Position numbers and translations under genes: made by a program. From NCBI GenBank assembly GCA_902470905.1, contig CABRIC010000004.1, forward strand, positions 1-64,000: 64,000 bases of DNA, given 5' to 3'. Source of the DNA: an uncultured Collinsella sp. Lineage in GTDB: Bacteria; Actinomycetota; Coriobacteriia; Coriobacteriales; Coriobacteriaceae. Each line of letters begins with the position of its first letter. Position 1 is the stretch's first letter. The notes beneath the pieces are model-generated. The model saw only the letters and a list, made by a program, of their open reading frames with translations, was not told where the DNA came from and ran no database searches. Of this stretch, positions 18,029 to 27,054 are shown in pieces.

Positions 18029-19117
18029 ATGGCACATCGCTCCGTTATTCCGTTTGGCCCGCAGCACCCGGTGTTGCCCGAGCCGCTTCATCTGGACCTA
18101 GTGATCGAGGACGACCGCGTCATCGAGGCAATTCCGCAGATCGGCTTTGTGCACCGCGGACTCGAGAAGCTCACCGAAAAGCGCGATATGCATCAGTTTG
18201 GCTACATCGCCGAGCGCATCTGCGGCATCTGCGCCGTGGGCCATAGCTACGGCTATGCCAGCGCCTGCGAGCGCATGCTCGGCATCGAGGTGCCCGGCCG
18301 CGTGCAGTATATCCGCACCATTTTGCACGAGCTTTCGCGCATTCACTCGCACCTGCTGTGGCTGGGCCTGCTCGCCGATGCCTTTGGCTTCGAGGCACTG
18401 TTCTATCGTTCGTGGACGCTGCGCGAGCAGATTCTCAAGATTTTTGAGAGCACCTGCGGCGGCCGCGTGATCCTTTCGATTAACGAGATCGGCGGCCTTA
18501 AGCACGATATCGAGGACTCCGAGCTGGCCGGCATTGTCCAGACGCTTGACGCCATGCGCCCCGACTACGAGGCCCTGGTGCATACGTTTTTGGACGACAA
18601 TAGCTGCGGCGAGCGCCTGCATGGCGTGGGCGTGATCAGCAAGAAGGACGCGCTGGAGCTTTCGATGGTCGGCCCGTTTGGGCGCGCCTCGGGCGTGGAT
18701 TACGACGTGCGCATGTTCGGTGACGGCGCCTATGCGGATCTGGCTGCGTTTGAGCCGATTGTTGCCACCGATGGCGATTGCTATGCCCGCTGCCAGGTGC
18801 GTTGTGCCGAGGTCACGCAGGCCATGGACATCATCAAGGAGCTTGTCGGCAAGATTCCGCACGACGGCATCGGCGGGCGCACCAAGCTTACGCCGGCCGA
18901 CGGCGCACGCGGCGAGGTTGTGATTGAGCAGCCGCGCGGCGAGGCGTATTACTATGTGCGCGGTAACGGCACCAAGAACCTGGACCGCTTCCGCGTGCGC
19001 ACGCCGACGTCGCAGAACCTGGCGGGTCTGACACATGCGCTGCAGGGCGTGCTCCTTGCCAACGTGCCCATGATTATCCTGACCATCGACCCCTGCATTA
19101 GCTGCACGGAAAGGTAG
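18029..19117 (+). CDS. Ech-type [NiFe] hydrogenase large subunit (EchE-like), without C-terminal extension
   Basis: Catalytic subunit that interconverts protons and H2. The 362 residues keep both Ni-binding pairs: ERICGIC (C65, C68) and DPCISC (C356, C359). This separates it from NuoD, which has lost them. The protein ends three residues after the last cysteine (TER), so there is no C-terminal peptide for a maturation endopeptidase to remove; the same has been described for EchE and CooH hydrogenases. ATG 18029 has AAGGAGG upstream; earlier in-frame codons lie in the EchD gene. No hyp maturation genes are in the window. Confidence 0.93.
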   Translation: MAHRSVIPFGPQHPVLPEPLHLDLVIEDDRVIEAIPQIGFVHRGLEKLTEKRDMHQFGYIAERICGICAVGHSYGYASACERMLGIEVPGRVQYIRTILHELSRIHSHLLWLGLLADAFGFEALFYRSWTLREQILKIFESTCGGRVILSINEIGGLKHDIEDSELAGIVQTLDAMRPDYEALVHTFLDDNSCGERLHGVGVISKKDALELSMVGPFGRASGVDYDVRMFGDGAYADLAAFEPIVATDGDCYARCQVRCAEVTQAMDIIKELVGKIPHDGIGGRTKLTPADGARGEVVIEQPRGEAYYYVRGNGTKNLDRFRVRTPTSQNLAGLTHALQGVLLANVPMIILTIDPCISCTER

Positions 19118-19124
19118 GCGCGGC

Positions 19125-19466
19125 ATGAGTTTACTGACATTTGCCAAGACGGCCTTGGGCTCTATGGTCAAGCAACCGGTCACGGTGTGCTATCCGCAGG
19201 AGGAGCTGACGGAACCCGAGCGCCTGCGCGGGCATATCGTCAACGACATGGATGTATGCATCTGCTGCGGCATGTGCGCGCGCCGCTGCCCGGCGGGCGC
19301 GCTCGCGGTCGATCGCAAGGGCGGAACGTGGTCGATTGACCCGTATGCTTGTGTGGTGTGTGGCGAGTGCATCGAGAGCTGCCCCAAGCACTGCCTGACT
19401 ATGGACACCGCCCGTACTCCAGTTGCGGCGGATAAGACTCCCACGGTAGAAACCAAGCCGGAGTAG
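19125..19466 (+). CDS. Ech-type hydrogenase ferredoxin subunit (EchF/NuoI-like)
   Basis: Electron-transfer subunit with two 4Fe-4S clusters, linking soluble ferredoxin to the small subunit. The 113 residues contain CICCGMCARRCP and CVVCGECIESCP, two classic CxxCxxCxxxCP motifs, at about residues 45-56 and 76-87. The N-terminal 35 residues resemble the membrane-associated extension of HyfH/EchF. Start 7 bp after the large subunit stop. It completes the operon; a strong hairpin follows. Confidence 0.92.
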   Translation: MSLLTFAKTALGSMVKQPVTVCYPQEELTEPERLRGHIVNDMDVCICCGMCARRCPAGALAVDRKGGTWSIDPYACVVCGECIESCPKHCLTMDTARTPVAADKTPTVETKPE

Positions 19467-19499
19467 CTCTGGAATGGGGCTGGTATAGAGCTGGAATGG

Positions 19500-19533
19500 G
19501 GGGCCGGCGGGGCAAAAATGCCCCGCCGGCCCC
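19500..19533 (+). terminator. 15-bp GC hairpin after the hydrogenase operon
   Basis: GGGGCCGGCGGGGCA (19500-19514) pairs perfectly with 19519-19533 across an AAAA loop. There is no T-tract, so termination is probable but not certain. Confidence 0.6.
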
Positions 19534-19565
19534 GCGCGTGAACGCGCGGTTGGGCTGCCACGAAC

Positions 19566-19716
19566 AAAACTATGCCGGATTACGGGGCTGGATAGCGAAC
19601 CTCCGACCATGCGGAAAATCCCAAAAACAAAACCGCAGGTAGATTGCTTGCCGTTTTTCAAAAAAAGTTGTATGGATGAGGGCCCCGACTTCAGCCCCGT
19701 AATCCGACATAGTTTT
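19566..19716. repeat. Palindromic element A, left copy (151 bp)
   Basis: Outer 25-bp arms (19566-19590 and 19692-19716, one mismatch) begin AAAACTATGCCGG. The interior carries AAAACCGCAGGTAGA, which recurs in all four large palindromes around the adhesin gene. No coding content is supported. Confidence 0.85.
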
Positions 19717-19810
19717 GAAATGGCACCATATTCGTAACAGCCCTTGATCTCCCGTGGGCAGAGGGAAACGGATCATTTTGGCCTCGCGAGGACATCCGTG
19801 TGGCCCGTTC

Positions 19811-19970
19811 GCCATGAAATGGGCCTATCTACTACGTTTGGGTGGCTACCCTCAACCACGGCGAAAAATGCGAAAAGAAAACCGCAGGTAGAACGCTTGC
19901 GGTTTTTCGTAAAACGCGGTTATGGTCAGGGGTATCGGGTTAAACGTAGTAGATGAGCCGGTTTCGTGGC
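19811..19970. repeat. Palindromic element B, left copy (160 bp)
   Basis: Arms 19811-19839 and 19942-19970 share ATCTACTACGTTT exactly and the rest with five mismatches. The interior has the shared AAAACCGCAGGTAGA core and GGTCAGGGGTATCG. It lies 94 bp after element A; the whole A-linker-B cluster spans 405 bp. Confidence 0.85.
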
Positions 19971-20064
19971 GAGCGTTACCAACTGATCCCCCGGGGACGG
20001 AGGAAAACGGATCATTTTTGCTTGATGGCTCCGAGTCGCACCCGTTTTCCTGCGAAAACTCTCG

Positions 20065-20179
20065 TGTCTCAACTTTGGTGAGGCATTTGTCTCACGCCCA
20101 AAATCAAATCTGGAACGTGTGTCACCTGCCCTAACTGTGTCTCATTTCGTAACTTTAGGCTGATGCAAGGTCTGAGACC
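20065..20179 (+). promoter_or_regulatory. Repeated TGTCTCA boxes and GGTCTGAGACC palindrome upstream of the adhesin
   Basis: TGTCTCA occurs at 20065, 20088 and 20138, and the perfect palindrome GGTCTGAGACC at 20169-20179, just before the ribosome site GAAGGGAG of the adhesin gene. The clustering suggests a regulator binding region; no regulator is identified. Confidence 0.45.
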
Positions 20180-20196
20180 GCGAGAAGGGAGACACG

Positions 20197-23100
20197 ATGG
20201 GTAAGTACACGAGGGGTCTCTTGGCGGTGATACTGGCCGTAGTGCTGGTGTTGCCAGCCGCAGCATTTGCCATGCTGCCCGAGGCCAATGCCAGGTCCAG
20301 CACAGGAGTGGACGGGCCGATAATGACCGGAAAGGTCGTCGACCCCGATACCAGCGGACGCTGGGAAATCTGGGCGGCAGGCCACGGCGGCAATAAGGTA
20401 ACGACCCAAAACGTCGGCCGAATCTGGACCGACAAGACGGTTAAGGAAACTGGAGAAAACAAAGCGTCAGATTTTGTGACTACGCTTTCGGCGATGTCCT
20501 CAACGTCTAATTCGACCGTGACGGTCACCACGCCACTCGACATCGTGATGGTGTTGGATGCCTCCGGCTCGATGGATGATCCTATGGGTGGCGGAGATCG
20601 CACCAAGCGTATCGATGCACTGAAGGGCGCTGCGAACAGCTTTATCGATACCATCGCCAAACAAAACGAGGCTATCGAGGGTGTTGATAGGCAGCATAGG
20701 GTTGCCATTGTTAAGTTTGCGGGTGATAAGACAGATAAGGTCGGCAATAACACGTACAGGCAGGGGCAATTTTGGTACAACAACTCGCAGGTAATGAAGG
20801 GTCTGACCGATTGCTCTGGCGGTAATGTGACCATTCTCCAGAGCACCATTAAGAAGATTCAGCCTGCCGGCGCCACGCACGCCGACTATGGTCTGCAGCT
20901 GGCTGAGGGCATCACTTCTGGTCGCGCGGGCGCCAAGAAGGTCGTTGTGTTCTTTACTGACGGCACTCCAACGAGTGACAACACGTTTGACCCTGGCGTC
21001 GCCAACAAGGCTGTGAAGGCTGCCAAGAACATGAAGGACAGCAAGGCCACCGTTTATACTATCGGCATCTTTGATGGCGCGAAACCCAGCGCTGGTATCC
21101 AGGATTCGGGAAAAAGCCAAAAAGAGAACAAGTTCATGCAGGCCGTTTCGAGCAACTACCCCAATGCCACGGCATGGGATGCTCATGGTGCACGCGCGGA
21201 AAACTCCGACTACTACAAGTCGGCGACCAATGCAGAAGAACTTAAGAAGGTCTTTGACGACATCTCACAGGCCATCACATCGGAGCCGCCTTATCCGACT
21301 GAAATCCATAAGGGCTACGACGAGACCAAGTCCGGCTACATCACGTTTACCGACGAGCTGGGCGACTTTATGCAGGTCGACGGATTTACCGAAGTCGTCA
21401 TCAACGGCACGTCGTTTACCAAGGCGAGCAAGACGGTCAACAAAGAAACCAATACCGACACCTACGAGTTTTCCGGCAAGGCAAAAGACCTGCTCATTAC
21501 CGTGCAGCGCGCCGGCGATGACAATCCCCAGAAGGGCGATATCGTAACGGTCAATATTCCTGCGTCGTTGATTCCGATGAGTCACTTTAAGACCGTAGAC
21601 GGCAAGCTTTCGGTCGACAGCGTTAAGCCCATTCAGGTGAAGTATGCCTCGAGCGTGAAGAGGGACGCCCTCGATAACCTGTTTACGCCTGAGAAGGTCA
21701 CGGGACTCAAGGACTACATTGAGAACAATACGACTGTCGTTGACGGCACCAAGACCGTGAGTTTCTACGCGAACAAGTGGAGCGGTGGTGCGTTGGGTGA
21801 TACGGTTGCGACCTTTGAGCCGGCCGACACCAACCGCTACTACTACTTCCAGAAGCAGACTCCCATTTACGCGGATAAGGACTGCACGCAGCCTGCAAAG
21901 AATTCGCTGGCAGATACCGGCACCTATTACTACAAGGATGAGTTTGAGGAGCAGGGCGCGAACGGTGAGGCCAAGTCTGCCACCGCCGTCATCGAGTTCA
22001 TCGGTGGCGACGCTGCCAAGTTTGACGGCGCTATAGTTGCCGACAAGGACGGAAACCTGTCGTTTAGCGTGGGAACCGCGCGCCTGGCCTTTATCGATGA
22101 GCTCCACACCACCAAGAAGAGCGTGGGCGGCAACAACACCGGCACCGCGACCGACGTTCTCAACCCCAAGTGGAATAACGTGTCCGCCAAGGCGACCGCG
22201 ACGCATGTCAATTCCTACCTGGGCAACAACGGCAAGATCAGCTTTGCGTATGACATGATGCCGGCAATGGTGAACACCAAGGCCAGCTTTGGTCTAACCA
22301 AGGTGCTCGAGGGCCGCGCTTGGACGGATACGGACACGTTTGAGTTTGGGCTGACGTCCGAGGGCAATGCTCCGATGCCTGCGACTACGACTGCGATCGT
22401 GCACGGGGCCGACATGGACGACAAGGGCAAGGCTGCCATCGACTTCGGCACGATTGAATACACCGAGCCTGGCACGTACGTCTACAAGGTTAGCGAAAAG
22501 CACGCCGGGACCACGATTGACGGCATTGCCTACAGCGGTAGCGTCGCGGAGATCACCGTGACGGTGACGCCCAACAAGAAGGGTGAGCTCAGCGCCGCTG
22601 TGAAGGTGGCCTGGAGTGAAGCCGAAGTGACCGAGTTCAAGAACGTCTACGCTGCGGATCCTGTTGAGTCCAGCGTTACCGACCAGATTACCGTGGCCAA
22701 GTCCCTGACCGGGCGCGACTTGACGGAAGGCGAGTTCAGTTTTGAGCTGCGCGAGGTTAAGGGCGAGGACTCTGAGCTTATCGAGACCGTTGCGAACGCC
22801 GCCGACGGCAAGGTGACGTTCAGCACCATCAAGTACACCGAGATCGGCCAACACACCTACATGCTGCGCGAGGTCAAGGGCGACGCCGGCGGCATCACCT
22901 ATGACGATACGATCCACACTGTCGTGACGACCATTGCCGATAACGGCAAGGGCCAGCTGGCCGCTACGCACGAGCTGAAGGGCGCCAAGGACGTCAAGAG
23001 CATCGAGTTCAAGAACGCCTACACCACGAATGCTACCGAGGCATCGCTTGTGGGCATCAAGAACCTGCAGGTCGCCGACGGCTTGATCCCGGTCGACATC

Positions 23101-26100
23101 AACGGCAAGTTCACCTTTACCGTGACCGGTGAAGAGGGCGCACCCATGCCCGCGAACGCGAGCGTGACCAATGATGCCAAGGGCAAGGTCGACTTTGGCA
23201 AGATTACCTTTACGCTCGACGACCTTAACAAGGCTCTGGGCGAGAAGCCCGAGAAGCGCGAGCACACCTTTACCTACACCGTGACCGAGTCCGGCGAGGT
23301 CGCTGGCGTGACCAACGACGCCAGGCCTTCGCGCACGGTTTCCTTCACCGTGACCGATGACGGCAAGGGTAATCTGATCGTATCCCGCAAGCCGGACGGC
23401 GATGTGGCATTTACGTTCACCAATACCTATAACGTGACGCCTGTCGAGACGAGCGTCACCGACCAGATCACCGCGACCAAGGTCCTGACCGGGCGCGACC
23501 TCAAGGAAGGCGAGTTCTCCTTTGAGCTGGTCGAGGGCGACGAGGTCGTCGCTACCGGCACCAACGCTGCCGACGGCACGATCACGATGAGCAAGGTCGC
23601 ATACGACAAGCCCGGCAAGCACACCTACACGCTGCGCGAGGTCAAGGGCGGAACCACCAGCAAGGGCATCACCTACAGTGACGCCAAGTACACCATCGAG
23701 ACCACCATCACGGACAACGGCGACGGCACCCTCAAGGCCGAGCATGTCCTGAAGGACGCCAAGACCGCAACCTTCAAGAACTCCTACAGCGTGACCCCGC
23801 TCGATGCAGAGCTCGACTTTGACCTGAGCAAGGTCATCAGCGGCCGCGACTGGACGGATGGGGACGAGTTCAGCTTTACCATCACCGCCCCCGAAGGTGC
23901 CCCGCTGCCCGATCCCGCAACCGTAGCCGTGAGCAAGAAGGACGCGAAGGACGGTGTCGCCGCTATCAAGTTCGGCAAGATTCACTACGCTGCCGCCGGA
24001 ACCTATAAGTACGAGATTCGCGAGAACGCGGGCAGCACGGTCGGCATGACGTATGACGCGCATGTCGCAACCGCCGAAGTGACCGTGACCGAGGACAGCG
24101 AGGGCAACCTGACCGCAAACGTCACCAAGAAGGAAAACGGACGCTTTACCAACACGTACCGCACTGAGCTCGATTACGCCGCGGCCGGCGGCCTCAAGCT
24201 CAGCAAGACCCTCTACGGACGTCCCATGACCGAGGGCCAGTTCACCTTTACCGTGACGCCCGCCGACGATGATTCGGCTAGCGCACTTGGCCTGCTGCCC
24301 GGAGCCAACAACTTCGAGTCCCCTGCAACGATAGAGGGAACGGTCGGACTGATCGACATTCTGGCTGGTCATGAGGTTAAATTTACGCAAGCTGACGCCG
24401 GCAAGACCTTCAAGTACACCGTGGCCGAAAAGAACGACGGCCAGCCCGGTTACACCTACGATGACGCCGTACGCACGGTGACGATCGCCATCGCCGACGA
24501 CACCGCCGGTACGCTCACTGCTACGACGACCGTTTCCGGTGGTCCCGAGGGCACGCATGAGACGGTCCACAAGAGTGGCGAGAACAAGGTCGAGAAGGCC
24601 CTGGTGCCGTTCCACAACAGTTACAGCGCTACGACCAATACGCCTGGTGGCACCGCTGCTCAGGTCGTTGCCACCAAGACTCTGACCGGTCGCCCGATGG
24701 CCGACGGCGAGTTCTGGTTCGGCATCGCCTATCAGGGTGAGCTTGTGGCATACGAAAACCTCAAGCCCAATATCGGCGGGCACGTGAGCTTTGATACGCT
24801 GCACTACGACACCAAGATGCTTGCTAATCTTGAGGCTGCTGGGCTTGCTTATCGTACCGATAAGGACGGCAAGCTTGCCTGGACCATTAACTACACGGCC
24901 TACGAAGATTTATTCGGGCTGCCGAATGGCGTTTCCGCTACAACGTGGAGCTTTGGCTTTAAGGTTATCGTCGTCGACAACGGTGACGGTACCCTGACGG
25001 CGACGGTCGACTACGGCGGCGTCGAGCCCTTGTTCGAGAACGTCTACGGCGCCGACGCCGTGGATGCCGCGCTCACCGGTACTAAGAAGCTCCAGGTTGC
25101 CGAGGGCCTGACCCCGGCCGACATCACGGGTAAGTTCACCTTTACCGTGACCGCCGACGAGGCAGGTGCCCCGATGCCCGAGCGCACGACCGTAACCAAC
25201 GACGCAGCCGGTAACGTGGACTTTGGCAAGATCCACTTTACGCTCGAGGACCTCAACCGCGCTCTGGGCGTGACGGACGATGCGACCGATAAGGCCGAGG
25301 CGGACGAAGCTGACGAGGCCGAGGCCGACGAGGCAGAGGCTGAAGAGGCCGACCCCGCCGCTGACGCCAATGTCGACGAGTCCGAGCCTGCGGCCCCCAC
25401 CGCTCCGCGCTCGCACACCTTTGCCTATACGGTGACCGAGACCGGCAGCGCCCCTGGCGTGACCAACGATGCCAACGCCACGCGCAAGGTTTCCTATACC
25501 GTGACTGACGACGGCGCCGGACATCTGAGCGTCAAGCGCGAAGGCGACGACGGTGCTGCCTTCACGTTCACCAACACCTACAGCGTAACGCCTACCGATT
25601 CGTCCGTGACCGATCAGGTCAAGACGGTCAAGCGTCTGACCGGACGCGACCTTGCAGTCGGCGAGTTCACGTTCGATCTGCTCGAGGACGACGTGGTTGT
25701 CGCAAGCGGCACCAACGACGCCAACGGCACTGTGACACTGAGCCCGATCCGCTACGAGGCACCCGGCACGCACACGTACACGCTGCGCGAGGCTTGCCCC
25801 AACGCGCTCGGCCTGTACAAGGGCATCACCTATGACGGCACGACCTACACCGTCGTGACCACCGTTTCCGACAACGGCGACGGCACGCTGACCGCGACGC
25901 ACAAGCTCGAGGGAACCACCGAGTCGGCTGGCTTTACCAACAAGTATCACGCCATGCCCACGCAGGTCTCCATCGGCGCCATCAAGGTGCTCGAGGGACG
26001 CGAGCTCAAGAAGGACGAGTTTAGCTTTAAGCTCGTTGGCGAGGACATCGAGTCCACCGTCACCAACGATGCCGACGGCAAGATCAACTTCGACAAGTTC

Positions 26101-26481
26101 GAGTACGACGAGCCCGGAACGTACGTCTACACCATCAGCGAGGTCAAGGGCGACGAGACCGGTATGACTTATGACAAGTCCGTCTTTACCGCGACCGTCA
26201 ACGTGGTCGATGACGGCGAGGGCAGCCTCAAGGCAAGCGTCGCCTTTGCCAAGGGCGACAAGAGCGTCGAGGGTATCGTGTTCAACAACACGTACAAGAA
26301 GCCCGAGACGCCCGTGCCGACGCCCGATCCCGGCACGTCCAAGACCGTGACGAATATCGTCAAGACGGTCAAGGGTTTCCTGCCCACCACGGGTGACCAG
26401 CAGGCCGCCGCTCTGCTTATGACATTTGTCGTCGCCATGGCCGGCGTCGGAGCCCTGGTCTGGGGTATCCGTAAGCGCTAG
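20197..26481 (+). CDS. Giant sortase-anchored adhesin/pilin: vWA domain plus about ten FctA (Spy0128)-type domains
   Basis: Cell-wall surface protein of 2094 residues, likely for host or matrix adhesion. Order: signal peptide (about 1-33, MGKYTRGLLAVILAVVLVL start); vWA domain (about 110-360) with MIDAS DASGS at D121 and FTDGTP; a linker region (about 365-680); then about ten repeats of roughly 110-190 residues of the FctA/Spy0128 isopeptide type (motifs LTGRDL..GEFSFEL, GTYVYKVSE, F.NTY). At the C-terminus come LPTTG (2062-2066), a hydrophobic helix and an RKR tail, the full sortase signal. Repeats 3-4 and 8-9 look like a duplicated pair; repeat 8 contains an added Glu/Ala/Asp stretch. No sortase gene is in the window. 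ATG 20197 has GAAGGGAG upstream. Confidence 0.92.
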   Translation: MGKYTRGLLAVILAVVLVLPAAAFAMLPEANARSSTGVDGPIMTGKVVDPDTSGRWEIWAAGHGGNKVTTQNVGRIWTDKTVKETGENKASDFVTTLSAMSSTSNSTVTVTTPLDIVMVLDASGSMDDPMGGGDRTKRIDALKGAANSFIDTIAKQNEAIEGVDRQHRVAIVKFAGDKTDKVGNNTYRQGQFWYNNSQVMKGLTDCSGGNVTILQSTIKKIQPAGATHADYGLQLAEGITSGRAGAKKVVVFFTDGTPTSDNTFDPGVANKAVKAAKNMKDSKATVYTIGIFDGAKPSAGIQDSGKSQKENKFMQAVSSNYPNATAWDAHGARAENSDYYKSATNAEELKKVFDDISQAITSEPPYPTEIHKGYDETKSGYITFTDELGDFMQVDGFTEVVINGTSFTKASKTVNKETNTDTYEFSGKAKDLLITVQRAGDDNPQKGDIVTVNIPASLIPMSHFKTVDGKLSVDSVKPIQVKYASSVKRDALDNLFTPEKVTGLKDYIENNTTVVDGTKTVSFYANKWSGGALGDTVATFEPADTNRYYYFQKQTPIYADKDCTQPAKNSLADTGTYYYKDEFEEQGANGEAKSATAVIEFIGGDAAKFDGAIVADKDGNLSFSVGTARLAFIDELHTTKKSVGGNNTGTATDVLNPKWNNVSAKATATHVNSYLGNNGKISFAYDMMPAMVNTKASFGLTKVLEGRAWTDTDTFEFGLTSEGNAPMPATTTAIVHGADMDDKGKAAIDFGTIEYTEPGTYVYKVSEKHAGTTIDGIAYSGSVAEITVTVTPNKKGELSAAVKVAWSEAEVTEFKNVYAADPVESSVTDQITVAKSLTGRDLTEGEFSFELREVKGEDSELIETVANAADGKVTFSTIKYTEIGQHTYMLREVKGDAGGITYDDTIHTVVTTIADNGKGQLAATHELKGAKDVKSIEFKNAYTTNATEASLVGIKNLQVADGLIPVDINGKFTFTVTGEEGAPMPANASVTNDAKGKVDFGKITFTLDDLNKALGEKPEKREHTFTYTVTESGEVAGVTNDARPSRTVSFTVTDDGKGNLIVSRKPDGDVAFTFTNTYNVTPVETSVTDQITATKVLTGRDLKEGEFSFELVEGDEVVATGTNAADGTITMSKVAYDKPGKHTYTLREVKGGTTSKGITYSDAKYTIETTITDNGDGTLKAEHVLKDAKTATFKNSYSVTPLDAELDFDLSKVISGRDWTDGDEFSFTITAPEGAPLPDPATVAVSKKDAKDGVAAIKFGKIHYAAAGTYKYEIRENAGSTVGMTYDAHVATAEVTVTEDSEGNLTANVTKKENGRFTNTYRTELDYAAAGGLKLSKTLYGRPMTEGQFTFTVTPADDDSASALGLLPGANNFESPATIEGTVGLIDILAGHEVKFTQADAGKTFKYTVAEKNDGQPGYTYDDAVRTVTIAIADDTAGTLTATTTVSGGPEGTHETVHKSGENKVEKALVPFHNSYSATTNTPGGTAAQVVATKTLTGRPMADGEFWFGIAYQGELVAYENLKPNIGGHVSFDTLHYDTKMLANLEAAGLAYRTDKDGKLAWTINYTAYEDLFGLPNGVSATTWSFGFKVIVVDNGDGTLTATVDYGGVEPLFENVYGADAVDAALTGTKKLQVAEGLTPADITGKFTFTVTADEAGAPMPERTTVTNDAAGNVDFGKIHFTLEDLNRALGVTDDATDKAEADEADEAEADEAEAEEADPAADANVDESEPAAPTAPRSHTFAYTVTETGSAPGVTNDANATRKVSYTVTDDGAGHLSVKREGDDGAAFTFTNTYSVTPTDSSVTDQVKTVKRLTGRDLAVGEFTFDLLEDDVVVASGTNDANGTVTLSPIRYEAPGTHTYTLREACPNALGLYKGITYDGTTYTVVTTVSDNGDGTLTATHKLEGTTESAGFTNKYHAMPTQVSIGAIKVLEGRELKKDEFSFKLVGEDIESTVTNDADGKINFDKFEYDEPGTYVYTISEVKGDETGMTYDKSVFTATVNVVDDGEGSLKASVAFAKGDKSVEGIVFNNTYKKPETPVPTPDPGTSKTVTNIVKTVKGFLPTTGDQQAAALLMTFVVAMAGVGALVWGIRKR

Positions 26482-26494
26482 GCACGTCGACAGC

Positions 26495-26518
26495 GCCCGG
26501 GGCCAAAAGGCCCCGGGC
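26495..26518 (+). terminator. GC hairpin after the adhesin gene
   Basis: GCCCGGGGCC (26495-26504) and its exact complement (26509-26518) around AAAA; no T-tract. A second hairpin with T-tract follows at 26557. Confidence 0.5.
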
Positions 26519-26556
26519 GGCCGGCAGGGCTAAATCCCGACCTACTCCTACCCCCA

Positions 26557-26596
26557 GCCGCCACGGAGGCATCTCCCTCCTCCGTGGTGGCGCTTT
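26557..26596 (+). terminator. Adhesin terminator
   Basis: GCCGCCACGGAGG (26557-26569) pairs with CCTCCGTGGTGGC (26579-26591, one wobble), followed by GCTTTTG. Confidence 0.75.
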
Positions 26597-26618
26597 TGTG
26601 CGTTGGGGAGGAGGGCGC

Positions 26619-26778
26619 GCCACGAAACCGGCCCATCTACTACGTTTAGCCCCTTACCCCCAACCATGCCGAAAAGCGCAAAAACAAAACCGCAGGTAGA
26701 ACGCCTGCGGTTTTGTTCAAAACGAAGGTATGGTCAGGGGTATCGAGTCAAACGTAGTAGATGGGCCGATTTCGTGGC
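26619..26778. repeat. Palindromic element B, right copy (160 bp)
   Basis: Arms 26619-26647 and 26750-26778 begin GCCACGAAACCGGCCC and match with one mismatch. It is the same length as the left B copy, with the same AAAACCGCAGGTAGA core and GGTCAGGGGTATCG segment. Confidence 0.88.
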
Positions 26779-26871
26779 GGGCGGTTTCGGCCGATCCATT
26801 GGGGACGGAGGAAAACGGCTCATTTTGGTCCCGCGAGGCTGGCGGAGACACTCGTGCAGGGCCGCCCGAAC

Positions 26872-27023
26872 AAAACTATGCCGGTTTACTACGATGAATC
26901 CGAGATTCCTGACCACACCCGCATTTTTGCAAATATCGCAAGTGTTCTACCTGCGGTTTTGTAAGTGCGCAATTTGCCGTGGTCGGAGATATGCGGTTCA
27001 TCGTAGTAAACCGGCATAGTTTT
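26872..27023. repeat. Palindromic element A, right copy (152 bp)
   Basis: Perfect 27-bp arms (26872-26898 and 26997-27023) beginning AAAACTATGCCGG. The inner core is present in inverted orientation (CTACCTGCGGTTTT) compared with the left A copy. It is separated from B by a 93-bp linker resembling the left linker; the cluster again spans 405 bp. Confidence 0.88.
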
Positions 27024-27054
27024 GAAATGGCATCAAATTGGCGGCAGCCAGCGG

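Noticed and set aside
18029..19117. Complex I NuoD subunit
   Set aside because: Both CxxC nickel-binding pairs are intact, which identifies a hydrogenase.
19566..19970. Insertion sequence or transposon carrying the adhesin
   Set aside because: The flanking clusters are palindromic and share direct linkers, but no transposase or integrase gene and no target duplication is visible, so they are reported as repeats only.
22294..24804. 836-residue open frame on the minus strand inside the adhesin gene
   Set aside because: It is an antisense shadow created by the codon pattern of the high-GC adhesin; it has no recognisable domain and no ribosome site of note. The same applies to the 645-residue antisense frame at 10581-12518.
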